Of a stretch of 64,000 nucleotides of DNA, positions 44,155-56,977 are shown piece by piece. The stretch comes from Siphonodentalium dalli (taxonomy: Eukaryota > Mollusca > Scaphopoda > Gadilida > Siphonodentaliidae): the NCBI GenBank assembly GCA_032622095.1, contig CP136068.1:1775314-1839313 (forward strand). Direction: 5' to 3'. Every line of letters begins with the position of its first letter. Within the stretch, counting starts at the first letter, position 1. A program made the translations under genes and the position numbers. The notes below the pieces were generated by a model. It ran no database searches. It saw only the letters and a list, made by a program, of their open reading frames with translations, and was not told the origin of the DNA.

Positions 44155-47100
44155 TGCAACATTAACCCTTTCACGATGGGAGACGCGCTAGTGCAGCATT
44201 AATGTTTTTATTACGGGAGCTGTGCTGGTGCAGCATTAACAATTTCACGACGGGAGCTGTGCTGGGCAGCATTAACCCTTTCATGACGGGGAGCTGTGCT
44301 GGAGCAGCACTAACCCTTCCATGACGGTAGTTGAGTTGGTGCAGGATTAGTTATTTCATGAAGGGAGCTGCGTTGGTGCAGCATTAAATATTTGATGATG
44401 GGAGCTGCGTTGGTGCAGCATTAACTCATTCATGAAGGGAGCTGCGTTGGTGCAGCATTAATTATTTGAAGATGGGAGCCCGAGTTGGTGCAGCATTAAC
44501 TATTTCATGGCAGGAGCTGCGCTGGTGCAGCATTAACTATTTCACGACGGGAGCTGCGTTGATGATGGGAGCTACTCGTTGGTGCAGCATTAACTCTCTC
44601 ATGACGGGAGCTGCGCTGGTGCAGCATTAATTATTTGATGACGGGAGCTGCGTTGGTGCAGCATTAACTCTTTCATGGCGGGAGCTGAGCTGGTGCAGCA
44701 TTAATTATTTCATGACGGGAGCTGCGTTGGTGCAGCATTAATTATTTGATGATGGGAGCTGCATTTGTGCAGCATTAACTCTTTCATGACGGGAGCTGCG
44801 TTGGTGCAGCATTAACTATTTCATGACGGGAGCAGCGTTGGTGCAGCATTAACTATTTCATGACGGGAGCTGCGCTGGTGCACCATTAATTATTTCAGGA
44901 CGGGGCTGCGTTGGTGCAGCATTACTTATTTCATGATGGGAGCTGCATTGGTGCAGCATTGACTCTTTCATGAGGGGAGCTGCGCTGGTGCAGTATTAAT
45001 ACATTTCACGACGGGAGTTGCGTTGGTGCATCGTTAATTATTTGATGATGGGAGCTGCGTTGGTGCAGTATTAACTCTTTCATGAAGGGAGCTGCGTTAG
45101 TGCAGCATTAATTATTTGATTATGGGAGCTGCGTTGGTGCAGCATTAAATCTTTCATGACGGGAGCTGCGTTAGTGCAGCATTAATTATTTGATTATGGG
45201 AGCTGCGATGGTTCAGCATTAACTCTTTCATGACGGGAGCGACGTTGGTGCAGCATTAATTATTTGATTATGGGAGCTGCGTTGGTGCAGCATTAAATCT
45301 TTCATGACGGGAGCTGCGTTAGTGCAGCATTAATTATTTGATTATGGGAGCTGCGATGGTTCAGCATTAACTCTTTCATGACGGGAGCGACGTTGGTGCA
45401 GCATTAATTATTTGCTGATGGGAGCTGCGCTGGTGCAGCATTAATTATTTCATGATGGGAGCTGCGTTGGTGCAGCATTAGTTATTTGATGATGGAGCTG
45501 CGATGGTTCAGCATTAACTCTTTCATGACGGGAGCTGTGCTGGTGCAGCATTAATTATTTAATGACGGGAGCTGCGTTGGTGCAGCATTAACTAATTCAT
45601 GACGGGAGCTGCTCTGGTGCAGCATTAATTATTTCATGACGGGAGCTGCATTGGTGCAGCATTAACTATTTTATGATGGGATCTGTGTGCTGGTGCAGCA
45701 TTAACCCTTTCATGACGGGTAGCTGTGCTGGTCCAGCATTAACCCTTCCATGGTGGGACCATGACGGCAGTTGCAGCATTAGTTATTTCATGAAGGGAGC
45801 TGCGTTGGTGCAGCATTAATTATTTCATGACGGGATCTGTGCTGGTGCAGCATTAATTATTTAATGACGGGAGCTGCGTTGGTGCAGCATTAACTAATTC
45901 ATGACGGGAGCTGCGTTGGTTCAGCATTAACTCTTTCATGACGGGAGCGACGTTGGTGCAGCATTAATTATTTGATTATGGGAGCTGCGTTGGTGCAGCA
46001 TTAAATCTTTCATGACGGGAGCTGCGTTAGTGCAGCATTAATTATTTGATTATGGGAGCTGCGATGGTTCAGCATTAACTCTTTCATGACGGGAGCGACG
46101 TTGGTGCAGCATTAATTATTTGCTGATGGGAGCTGCGCTGGTGCAGCATTAATTATTTCATGACGGGAGCTGCGTTGGTGCAGCATTAGTTATTTGATGA
46201 TGGAGCTGCGATGGTTCAGCATTAACTCTTTCATGACGGGAGCTGTGCTGGTGCAGCATTAATTATTTAATGACGGGAGCTGCGTTGGTGCAGCATTAAC
46301 TAATTCATGACGGGAGCTGCGCTGGTGCAGCATTAATTATTTCATGACGGGAGCTGCATTGGTGCAGCATTAACTATTTTATGATGGGATCTGTGTGCTG
46401 GTGCAGCATTAACCCTTTCATGACGGGTAGCTGTGCTGGTCCAGCATTAACCCTTCCATGGTGGGACCATGACGGCAGTTGCAGCATTAGTTATTTCATG
46501 AAGGGAGCTGCGTTGGTGCAGCATTAATTATTTCATGACGGGATCTGTGCTGGTGCAGCATTAATTATTTAATGACGGGAGCTGCGTTGGTGCAGCATTA
46601 ACTAATTCATGACGGGAGCTGCGTTGGTGCAGCATTAACTATTTCATGACGGGATCTGCGTTGGTGCAGCATTAACCCATTCATGACGGGAGTTGCATTG
46701 GTGCAGCATTAACTCTTTCATGACAGGAGCTGCCTGGTACAGCATTAATTATTTGATGATGGGAGCTGCGTTGATGCAGCATTAACCCTTTCATGACGGG
46801 AGCTGCGTTGGTGCAGCATTAATTATTTGATGATGGGAGCTACGTTGGTGCAGCATTAACTCTCTCATGACGGGAGCTGCGCTGGTGCAGCATTAATTAT
46901 TTGATGACGGGAGCTGCATTGGTTCAGCATTAACTCTTTCATGACGGGAGCTCAGCTGGTGCAGCATTAATTATTTGATGACGGGAGCTGCGTTGGTGCA
47001 TCATTAATTATTTGATGACGGGAGCTGCGTTGGTGCAGCATTAACTATTTTATGACGGGAGCTGCGCTGATGCAGCATTAATTATTTCATGACGGGAGCT

Positions 47101-49788
47101 GCGTTGGTGCAGCATTAATTATTTGATGATGGGAGCTGCATTGGTGCAGCATTAACTATTTCATGACGGAGCTGCACTGGTGCAGTATTAATACATTTCA
47201 TGACGGGAGCTGCGTTAGTGCAGCATTAATTATTTGATTATGGGAGCTGCGTTGGTGCAGCATTAACTCTTTCATGAAGGGAGCGACGTTGGTGCAGCAT
47301 TAATTATTTGCTGATGGGAGCTGCGCTGGGGCAGCATTAATTATTTCATGACGGGAGCTGCGTTGGTGCAGCATATTTATTTGATGATGGGAGCTGCGTT
47401 GGGGCAGCATTAATTCTTTCATGACTGGAGCTGCGTTGGGCAGCATTAATTCTTTCATGATGGGAGCTGTGCTGGTGCAGCATTAACCTTTTTATGACGG
47501 GAGCTGTGTTGGTGCAGTATTAACCCTTTCATGACGGGAGCTGCGCTGATGCAGCATTAATTCTTTCATGACGGGATCTGTGCTGGTGCAGCATTAATTA
47601 TTTAATGACGGGAGCTGCGTTGGTGCAGCATTAACTAATTCATGACGGGAGCTGCGCTGGTGCAGCATTAATTATTTAATGACGGGAGCTGCGTTGGTGC
47701 AGCATTAACTATTTTATAATGGAATCTGTGCTGGTGCAGCATTAACCCTTTCATGACGGGTAGCTGTTCTGGTCCAGCATTAACCCTTCCATGGTGGGAC
47801 CATGACGGCAGTTGCGTTGTTGCAGCATTAGTTATTTCATGAAGGGAGCTGCGTTGGTGCAGCATTAACTATTTTATGATGGAATTTGTGCTGGTGCAGC
47901 ATTAACCCTTTCATGACGGGTAGCTGTGCTGGTCCAGCATTAACCCTTCCATGGTGGGACCATGACAGCAGTTGTGTTGTTGCAGCATTAGTTATTTCAT
48001 GAAGGGAGCTGCGTTGGTGCAGCATTAAATATTTGATGATGGGAGCTGCGTTGGTGCAGCATTAACTATTTCATGACGGGAGCTGCGCTGGTGCAGCATT
48101 AATTATTAGATGACGGGAGCTGCGTTGGTGCAGCATTAACTCTTTCATGACGGGAGCTGCGCTGGTGCAGCATTAATTATTTCATGACGGGAGCTGCGTT
48201 GGTGCATCATTAATTATTATATGACGGGAGCTGCGTTGGTGCAGCATTAACTATTTCATGACGGGAGCTGCGCTGGTGCAGCATTAATTATGTCATGACG
48301 AGAGCTGCGTTGGTGCAGCATTAATTATTTGATGATGGGAGCTGCATTGGTGCAGCATTAACTCTTTCATGACGGGAGCTGCACTGGTGCAGTATTAATA
48401 CATCTCATGACGGGAGCTGCGTTGGCGCAGCGTTAATTAGTTGACAATGGGAGCTGCGTTGGTGCAGCATTAACTATTTCATGACGGGAGCTGCGTTAGT
48501 GCAGCATTAATTATTTGATAATGGGAGCTGTGTTGGTGCAGCATTCATGACGGGGGTTGCGTTGGTGCAGCATTAATTATTTGATGATGGGAGCTACGTT
48601 GTTGCAGCATTAACTCTCTCATGACGGGAGCTGCGCTGGTGCAGCATTAATTATTTGACGACGGGAGCTGCGTTGGTGCAGCATTAACTCTTTCATGACG
48701 GGAGCTGAGCTGGTGCAGCATTAATTATTTCATGACGGGAGCTGCTTTGGTGCATCATTAATTATTTGATGACGGGAGCTGCGTTGGTGCCGCATTAACT
48801 ATTTCATGACGGGAGCTGCGCTGGTGCAGCATTAATTATTTCATGACCGGAGCTGCATTGGTGCAGCATTAATTATTTGATGATGGGAGCTGCATTGGTG
48901 CAGCATTAACTCTTTCATGACGGGAGCTGCACTGTGCAGTATTAATACATTTCATGACGGGAGCTGCGTTGGTGCAGCGTTAATTATTTGACAATGGGAG
49001 CTGCGTTGGTGCAGCATTAACTATTTCATGACGGGAGCTGCGTTAGTGCAGCATTAATTATTTGATTTTATGAGCTTCGTTGGTGCAGCATTAACTCTTT
49101 CATGACGGGAGCTGCGTTAGTGCAGCATTAATTATTTGATTATGGGAGCTGCGTTGGTGCAGCATTTCTCTATCATGACGGGAGCTGCGCTGGTGCAGCA
49201 ATAATTATTTAATGACGGGAGCTGCGTTGGTGCAGCATTAATTATTTGATGATGGGAGCTGCGCTGGTGCAGCATTAATTATTTCATGACGGGAGCTGCG
49301 TTGGTGCAGCATTAGTTATTTGATAATGGGAGCTGCGTTGGTGCAGCATTAACCCTTTCATGATGTGAGCTGCTTTGGTGCAACGTTAAACCTTTGGTGA
49401 CGGGAGCTGTGTTAGTGCAGTATTAACCCTTTCATGACGGGAGCTGCGCTGGTGCAGCATTAATTCTTTCATGACGGGAGCTGTGCTGGTGCAGCATTAA
49501 TTATTTAATGACGGGAGCTGCGTTGGTGCAGCATTAACTCATTCATGACGGGAGTTGTGCTGGTGCAGCATTAATTATTTCATGACGGGAGCTGCGTTGG
49601 TGCAGCATTGACTATTTTATGATGGGATCTGTGCTGGTGCAGCATTAACCCTTTCATGACGGGTAGCTGTGCTGGTCCAGCATTAACCCTTCCATGGTGG
49701 GAGCTGCATTGGTGCAGCATTAACCATTTCATGACGGCAGCTGTGCTGGTGCAGCATTAATTATTTTATGACGGGACCTGCGTTGGTG
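44155..49788. repeat. ~37-bp satellite array, ~5.6 kb, about 150 copies
   Basis: Consensus-like monomer: CATGACGGGAGCTGCGTTGG followed by TGCAGCATTAACTATTT. Each monomer contains GCTGC-GTTGGT-GCAGC, a 5-bp stem with a 6-nt loop. Variation falls into recurrent classes (for example ATTAACTCTTTC versus ATTAATTATTTGATGATGG). A 708-bp higher-order unit is visible at ~45241-46660. Short frames across the array are by-products. Confidence 0.97.
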
Positions 49789-50718
49789 ATGAAAAGCAAA
49801 TTCGGGATACAGCATGTGTGGTTGCTCCACTACGTGTCAAGAATGATTCATATTATTGACATGTAGATGGGAACGAGTAATTTTTGGGTTGTTCGGCCAA
49901 AAAATCATGGCCGCCATGGTCTGATCTTTATGAAATTTGTCATAAATGTTGACATTGACATGTAGATGGGAACGAGTCATTTTGGGGTCATTCGCCAAAA
50001 AACATCGCCGCTGGCGGCCATCTTGGATTTCAAAATGAAATCCATTGGCGCGTTGTACAGGTCGTACTGTTTGTCTGATCATCATGAAATTTGTCATGGA
50101 TGTTAATATTGACATGTAGATCAGAACGAGTCATTTTGGGGTTGTTCGACCAAAAACCATGGCCGACAGCAGCCATCTTGGATTTTACTCTTTGCATGAC
50201 TAAATTCTTTGGCGCAGGCTACAGGTTGTAGCTTTAGTTGGATCTTCATAAAATTTGTCATGGGTGTTAACAATGACATGCAGATGGGAACGAATTCTTT
50301 TGGGGTCATTCGTCAAAAAACATGGCCGCCAGCAGCCATCTTGGGTTTTACTCTTTGCATGACTAAATCCTTTGGCACGGACTACTAGTATAGGTCGTAC
50401 CTTTGGTCTGATCTTCATGAAATTTGTCATGGATGTTAACAATGACATGTAGTTGGGAACAAGTTCTTTTGGAATAAACGGCCAAAAAACATGGCCGCTG
50501 GTGGCCATCTTGGATTTCAAAATTAAATACATTGGTGCGGTCTACATGTTGTACTGTTCGTCTGATCATCATGAAATTTGTCATAGATTTTAACAATGAC
50601 ATGTAGATGGGAACGAGTCCTTTTGGGGTCATTCGGCCAAAAAACATGGCCGCCAGCAGCCATCTTGGATTTTACTCTTTGCATGACTAAATCCTTTGGC
50701 ACAGGCTACAGGTCCTTA

Positions 50719-51107
50719 CCCCGCTGGACAAAACAAGTGTCCATTGGCACCGCGGTGTATTTGCCGTTCGGCTGCGGTGTCACAGTTTGTAACTGCAGTT
50801 GAGCACTGCGGCCGAACAGCAAGTACACTGCAGCCGAACGGCAAGTTCACTGCGTCCGAACGGCAACTACATGTACCCTCGCGGCCGAATGACATGTACA
50901 TTTTTGGTTTGTATTTTCTTTTTTCAGTTTAATGAAAGTACATGTACACCGCGGCAACTACATTGTACACCATGCCAAATAGCAAGTAAACCGCAGCCCA
51001 ACTGTAGTTAGCCGGTGGAGCCGCGGTGTACATGTAGTTGCATTTCGGCCGCGGTGGCAACGCTAACCGCACCGCAGTTAAGTTGACACTTGTTTTGTCC
51101 AGCAGGG
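50719..51107. mobile_element. Family A MITE, copy 6, inside the tandem array
   Basis: Inverted ends and TA flanks (50717-50718, 51108-51109). It interrupts the monomer at GGTCCT-TA; uninterrupted GGTCCTTACTTTGGTCAGATC is seen at ~52547. Confidence 0.9.
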
Positions 51108-53851
51108 TACTTTTGTCAGATCATTATGGAATTTGTTATTAATGTTGACATTGACATGTAGATGGGAATGAGTCATTTTGGGGTCATTTGGCCAAAAAAC
51201 ATGGCCGCTGGCAGCCATCTTTGATTTCAAAATTAAATAAATTGGCGCGGTCTGCAGGTCGTACTGTTCGTCTGATTATCATGAAATTTGTCATGGATGT
51301 TAATAATGACAGGCAGATGGGAACGAGTCATTTTGGGGTAGTTTGGCCAAAAAACATGGCCGTCATGAGCATCTTGGATTTTAATCTTTGCATGACTAAA
51401 TCCTTTGGCGCGGGCTACAGGTCGTAGCTTTGGTCGGATCTTCATGAAATTTGCCATGGCTGTTGACCTTGACATGTAAATGGGAACGAGTCCTTTTGGG
51501 GTCATTCGGTCAAAAGACATGGCCGCCAGCAGCCATCTTAATTTTACTCTTTGCATGACTAAATCCTTTGGCACAGGCTACAGGTCCTAACTTTGGTCAG
51601 ATCATTATGAAATTTGTCATTAATGTTGACATTGACATGTAGATGGAAATGAGTCATTTCGGGGTAATTTGGCCAAAAGCATAGCCGCTGGCACAATCTT
51701 TGATTTCAAAATTAAATAGATTGGCGCTGTCTACAGGTCGTACTGTTTGTTTGATTATCATGAAATTAGTCATAGATGTTAATATTGACATGTAGATGGG
51801 AACGAGTTTTTTTGGGATCGTTAGGCCAAAAAACATGGCCACCAGTAGCCATCTTGGATTTTACTCTTTGCATGACTAAATCCTTTGGCGCGGCTACAGG
51901 TCGTAGATTTGGTCGGATCTTCATGAAATTTGTCATGGCTGTTGACCTTGACATGTAAATGGGAACGAGTCCTTTTGGGGTCATTCGGTCAAAAGACATG
52001 GCCGCCAGCAGCCATCTTGGATTTTACTCTTTGCATGACTAAATCCTTTGGCACAGGTTACAGGTCCTAACTTTGGTCAGATTATTATGAAATTTGTCAA
52101 GAATGTTGACATTGACATGTAGATGGGAAATGAGTCATTTTGGGGTCATTTGGCTAAAAAACATGGCCGCTGGCAGCCATCTTTGATTTCAAAATTAAAT
52201 AGATTGGCGCGGTCTACAGGTCGTACTGTTCGTCTGATTATCATGAAATTTGTCATAGATGTTAATATTGACATGTAGATGGGAACGAGTTATTTCGGGG
52301 TCGTTAGGCCAAAAAACATGGCCACCAGTAGCCATCTTGGATTTTACTCTTTGCATGAATAAATCCTTTGGCGCGGGCTACAGTTCGTAGATTTGGTCGG
52401 ATCTTCATGAAATTTGTCATGGCTGTTGACCTTGACATGTAAATGGGAACGAGTTTTTTTGGGGTCATTCGGCCAAAAGACATGGCCGCCAGCAGCCATC
52501 TTGGATTTTACTCTTTGCATGACTAAATCCTTTGGCACAGGCTACAGGTCCTTACTTTGGTCAGATCATTATGAAATTTGTCATGAATGTTGACATTGAC
52601 ATGTAGATGGGAAATGATTCATTTTGGGGTCATTTGGCTAAAAAACATGGCCGCTGGCAGCCATCTTTGATTTCAAAATTAAATAGATTGGCGCGGTCTA
52701 CAGGTCGTACTGTTCGTCTGATTATCATGAAATTTGTCATGTGTGTTAATAAAGACAGGCAGATGGGAACGAGTCATTTTGGGGTAGTTTGGCCAAAAAA
52801 CATGGCCGTCATGAGCATCTTGGATTTTAATCTTTGCATCACTAAATCCTTTGGCGCGGGCTACAGGTCGTAGCTTTGGTCGGATCTTCATGAAATTTGT
52901 CATGGCTGTTGACCTTGACATGTAAATGGGAACGAGTCCTTTTGGGGTCATTCGGTCAAAAGACATGGCCGCCAGCAGCCATCTTGGATTTTACTCTTTG
53001 CATGACTAAATCCTTTGGCACAGGTTACAGGTCCTAACTTTAGTCAGATTATTATGAAATTTGTCATGAATGTTGACATTGACATGTAGATGGGAATGAG
53101 TCATTTTGGGATAATTTGGCTAAAAAACATGGCCGCTGGCAGCCATCTTTGATTTCAAAATTAAATAGATTGGCGCGGTCTACATGTCGTACTGTTCGTC
53201 TGATTATCATGAAATTTGTCATAGATGTTAATATTGACATGTAGATGGGAACGAGTTATTTTGGGGTCGTTAGGCCAAAAAACATGGCCACCAGTAGCCA
53301 TCTTGGATTTTACTCTTTGCATGACTAAATCCTTTGGCGCGGGCTACAGGTCGTAGCTTTGGTCGGATCTTCAATTTGTCATGGCTCTTGACCTTGACAT
53401 GTAAATGGGAACGAGTCCTTTTGGGGTCATTCGGTCAATAGACATGGCCGCCAGCAGCCATCTTGGATTTTACTCTTTGCATGACTAAATCCTTTGGCAC
53501 AGGCTACAGGTCCTAACTTTGGTCAGATTATTATGAAATTTGTCATGGATGTTAATAATGACAGGCTGATGGGAATGAGTCATTTTGGGGTAGTTCGACC
53601 AAAAAACATGGCCGTCATGAGCATCTTGGATTTTACTCTTTTCATGACTAAATCCTTCGGCACAGGCTCTAGGTCGTACCTTTGGTCAGATCATTATGAT
53701 ATTTGTCATGGATATTGACATGTACAATGTAGATGGGAACGAGTCATTTTGGGGTCGTTTGACCATAAAACATGGCCGTCAGCGGTCATCTTGGATTTCA
53801 AAATTCAATCCATTAGCACGGGCTACAGGTCGTATCTTTTGTCGGATCATT

Positions 53852-55704
53852 ATTAGCTCAACTTACTTTGTAAGTTTGAGCTATTGCCATGGTTTGGCGT
53901 CCGTCGTCCGTGTGTGCGTGTGTCCCTCAACAATTTCCTTTGGCGCGGGCTACAGGTCGTACATTTGGTCTGATCTTTATGAAATTTGTCATGAATGTTG
54001 ACCTTGACATGTACATGTAGATGGGAACGAGTGGCCGCTGGTGGCCATCTTGGATTTCAAAATTAAATCCATTGGCGCGGGCTACAGGTCGTGCTGTTCG
54101 TCTGATCATCATGAAATTTGTCATGGGTGTTAATATTGACATGTAGATGGGAACGAGTGATTTTGGGGTCGCTCAGCCAAAAATCATGGCCGCCAGTAGC
54201 CATCTTGGATTTTACTCTTTGCATGACTAAATTCTTTGTCGCGGGCTACAGGTTGTAGCTTTGGTCAGAACTTCATGAAATTTGTCAAGGATGTTAACAA
54301 TGACATGTAGATGGGAACGAGTGATTTTGGGGTCGTTCGGCCAAAACACATGGCCACCAGCAGCCATCTTGGATTTTACTCTTTGCATGACTAAATCCGT
54401 TGGCGCGGGCTACAAGTCGTACCTTTGGTCTGATCTTTATTAAATTTGTCATGAATGTTGATATTGACATGTAGATGGGAACGAGTCATTTTGGGGTCAT
54501 CTGGCCAAAAAACATGGCTGCTGGCGGCCATCTTGGATTTCAAAATTCAATCCAATGGCGCGGGCTACAGGTCGTGCTGTTCGTCTGATCATCATGAAAT
54601 TTGTCATGGATGTTAATATTGACATGTAGATGGGAACGAGTGATTTTGGGCTCGTTCAGCCAAAACACATGGCCGCCAGCAGCCATCTTGGATTTTACTC
54701 TTTGCATGACTAAATTCTTTGGCGCGGGCTACAGGTTGTAGCTTTGGTCAGAACTTCATGAAATTTGTCATGGATGTTAACAATGGCATGTAGATGGGAA
54801 CGAGTGATTTTGGGGTCGTTCGGTCAAAAAACATGGCCGCCAGCAGCCATCTTGGATTTTACTCTTTGCATGACTAAATCCTTTGGCGCGGGCTACAGGT
54901 CGTACCTTTGGTCTGATCTTTATGAAATGTGTTATGAATGTTGATATTGACATGTAGATGGGAACGAGTCATTTTGGGGTTATACGACCAAAAAACATGG
55001 CCACTGGCGGCCATCTTGAATTTAAAAATTCAATCCATTGGCACGGGCTACAGGTCGTACTGTTCGTCTGATCATCATGATATTTATCATGGATGTTAAT
55101 ATTAACATGTAGATGGGAACGAGTGTTTTTGGGGTCGTTTGGCTAAAAAACATGTCCGCCAGCAGCCATATTGGATTTTACTCTTTGCATGACTAAATCC
55201 TTTGGTGCGGGCTACAGGTCGTAGCTTTGGTCGGAACTTCATGAAATTTGTCGTGGATGTTAACAATGACATGTAGATGGGAAATGAGTTATTTTGGGGG
55301 TCATTCAGCCGAAAACCATGGCCGCCAGCAGCCATCTTGGATTTTACTCTTTGCATGACTAAATCCATTGGCACAGGCTACAGGTCGTACCTTTGATCAG
55401 ATCATTATGAGATTTGTAAAGGCTGTAGATGGGAACAGGTTATTTTGGGGTAATTCGGAAAAAAACATGGCTGCCATTGGCCATTTTAGAATTTACTCTT
55501 TTCATCAATAAATCCTTTGGCACACCATAATCACCACATCCCTGATCCGATCATTATGAAACCTGTCATGAAATTTGATATTGACATGTACATCTAGTCT
55601 TACTTAGACATTTCAATTAGCACCTTTCCTATTCCTCCATTTACTGTCAACCATTAAATCATTCCCCTACTAAGTTGAGCTACAGTGTCATTGACACTTT
55701 CATT
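53852..55704 (+). mobile_element. Near-complete Helentron-like element nested in the array
   Basis: Head TTAGCTCAACTTACTTTGTA with its palindromic partner, then GGCGTCCGTCGTCCGTGTGT, about ten ~164-bp units, then a diverged tail ending TTGAGCTACAGTGTCATTGACACTTTCAT with the terminal palindrome AGTGTCATTGACACT (~55685-55699). The surrounding array is cut within a monomer at GTCGGATCAT and resumes CATTTGTCATGGATG, so an element of the family has inserted into its own array, with no clear target duplication. Confidence 0.65.
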
Positions 55705-56206
55705 ACATTTGTCATGGATGTTAAAATTGACATGTAGATGGGAAAAGAGTAATTTTGGGGTTGTTCGGCCAAAAACATGGCCGCCAGCAGCCATCTTGGA
55801 TTATACTCTTTGCATGACTAAATTCTTTGTCAAGGGCTACAAGTCGAATCTTTGGTCCAATCATCATGAGATTTGTCATGGATGTTAACAATTACATGTA
55901 GATGGGAAAAGATTCATTTTAAATTCAACCAAAAAACCTGGTCGCCAGCAGCCATCTTGGATTTTACTCTTTGCATGACTAAATCCATCGGCACAGGCTA
56001 CAGGTCGTACCTTTGGTCAGATCATCGTGAAATTTGTGAGGGATGTTAACAATGACATGTAAATAGGAAGGAGTCTTTTTTGGGTCTTTTGCCAAAAAAC
56101 ATGGCTGTCGCGGCCATCTTTGATTTTAATCTTTGCATAACTAGGCCTTTCAACTTTCCACATTCCTAATCGCTCCATTAACTGTAACACATGAAATTAT
56201 TCCATA

Positions 56207-56752
56207 CAGGGTACTACATGTGCCACACCACTCGGATAAATGTCTGTATCATCACACTAAAATACCATGTTATAACTTGAATTGATATATTCGTAATCGT
56301 ATATAGTCACCAATAGCCGGGTTACTACCATAGTACCTGACATTGCCCATCTAGTGAACTATTCAAACCCAACAGGCCTGGTTGATTTCGCTGTGGAATG
56401 ATGGTTCACTTCCATCCTCAAGCTAATTATGCCATTTCATGGCATAATTATGTTCTGACGTGCAGGGGTAGATATGCTTGAGGCCCCACCACAGTTCAAT
56501 TCACACCAGGTTCTCAGCTATTATTATCTTATGTTCGAACTTTACTCATATGTTTGGACTGATCATAACCATGATTTTAATGCTGGGTTTGAATAGTTCA
56601 CTATAAGGGCAATGTCCGTTACTACGGTGGTAACCCGGCTATTGGTGACTATATACACGTACGATTACGAATATATCAATCCAAGTTCTAGCATGGTATT
56701 TGTGTGACGACACAGACATTTCTCCGAGTGGTGTAGCACATGAAGTACCCTG
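56207..56752. mobile_element. Fold-back element (family C), copy 2
   Basis: Inverted ends CAGGGTACT..., TA flanks (56205-56206, 56753-56754). Sequence just right of it (56755-56845) equals the reverse complement of the sequence just left of copy 1 (18459-18546), so the two loci are inverted duplicates including flank. Confidence 0.85.
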
Positions 56753-56977
56753 TACGGAACATCCTATAATTATTGTAACATTGAACTTAATGATCAACTT
56801 GGTGGTTGCTCCATTACGTGTCACGTACGACCATATTATAGAAAAATTGATGAAACAATTTTAACCTATAGTTACATCTACCTATCTACCTATAAAGAGT
56901 TGTGAACCAAGCCAAATAATTGCAAATTGTCTCATACCTTTTATTCCTTCCTTCCTTCATATTTTTCTTCCGTGACC

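Larger units (their letters stand above)
49836..56204 (+). mobile_element. Large ~164-bp tandem array of the Helentron-like family
   Basis: About 36 monomers of ~155-165 bp. Two alternating types as at 19.7-21.3 kb but in opposite orientation. Hallmarks: ATGAAATTTGTCATGGATG, GACATGTAGATGGGAACGAG, CATGGCCGCCAGCAGCCATC. Many monomers contain ATGGCCGC-TG-GCGGCCAT, an 18-bp palindrome. The array ends with the family tail (CATTAACTGTAACACATG) at ~56175-56203, where fold-back copy 2 begins. Many short frames cross it; none is called as a gene. Confidence 0.9.

Noticed and set aside
47668-48025. Two similar minus-strand frames in the satellite
   Set aside because: They arise from neighbouring copies of the satellite segment and carry no family motif.
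44155-49788. CRISPR-like regular repeats
   Set aside because: There are no unique spacers; units are contiguous 37-bp monomers in a eukaryotic context.
50200-56000. Many 60-117-codon frames in the 164-bp array, and matching ones at 19.7-21.2 kb
   Set aside because: They repeat with the array units in both orientations and differ by frameshifts; no conserved protein.
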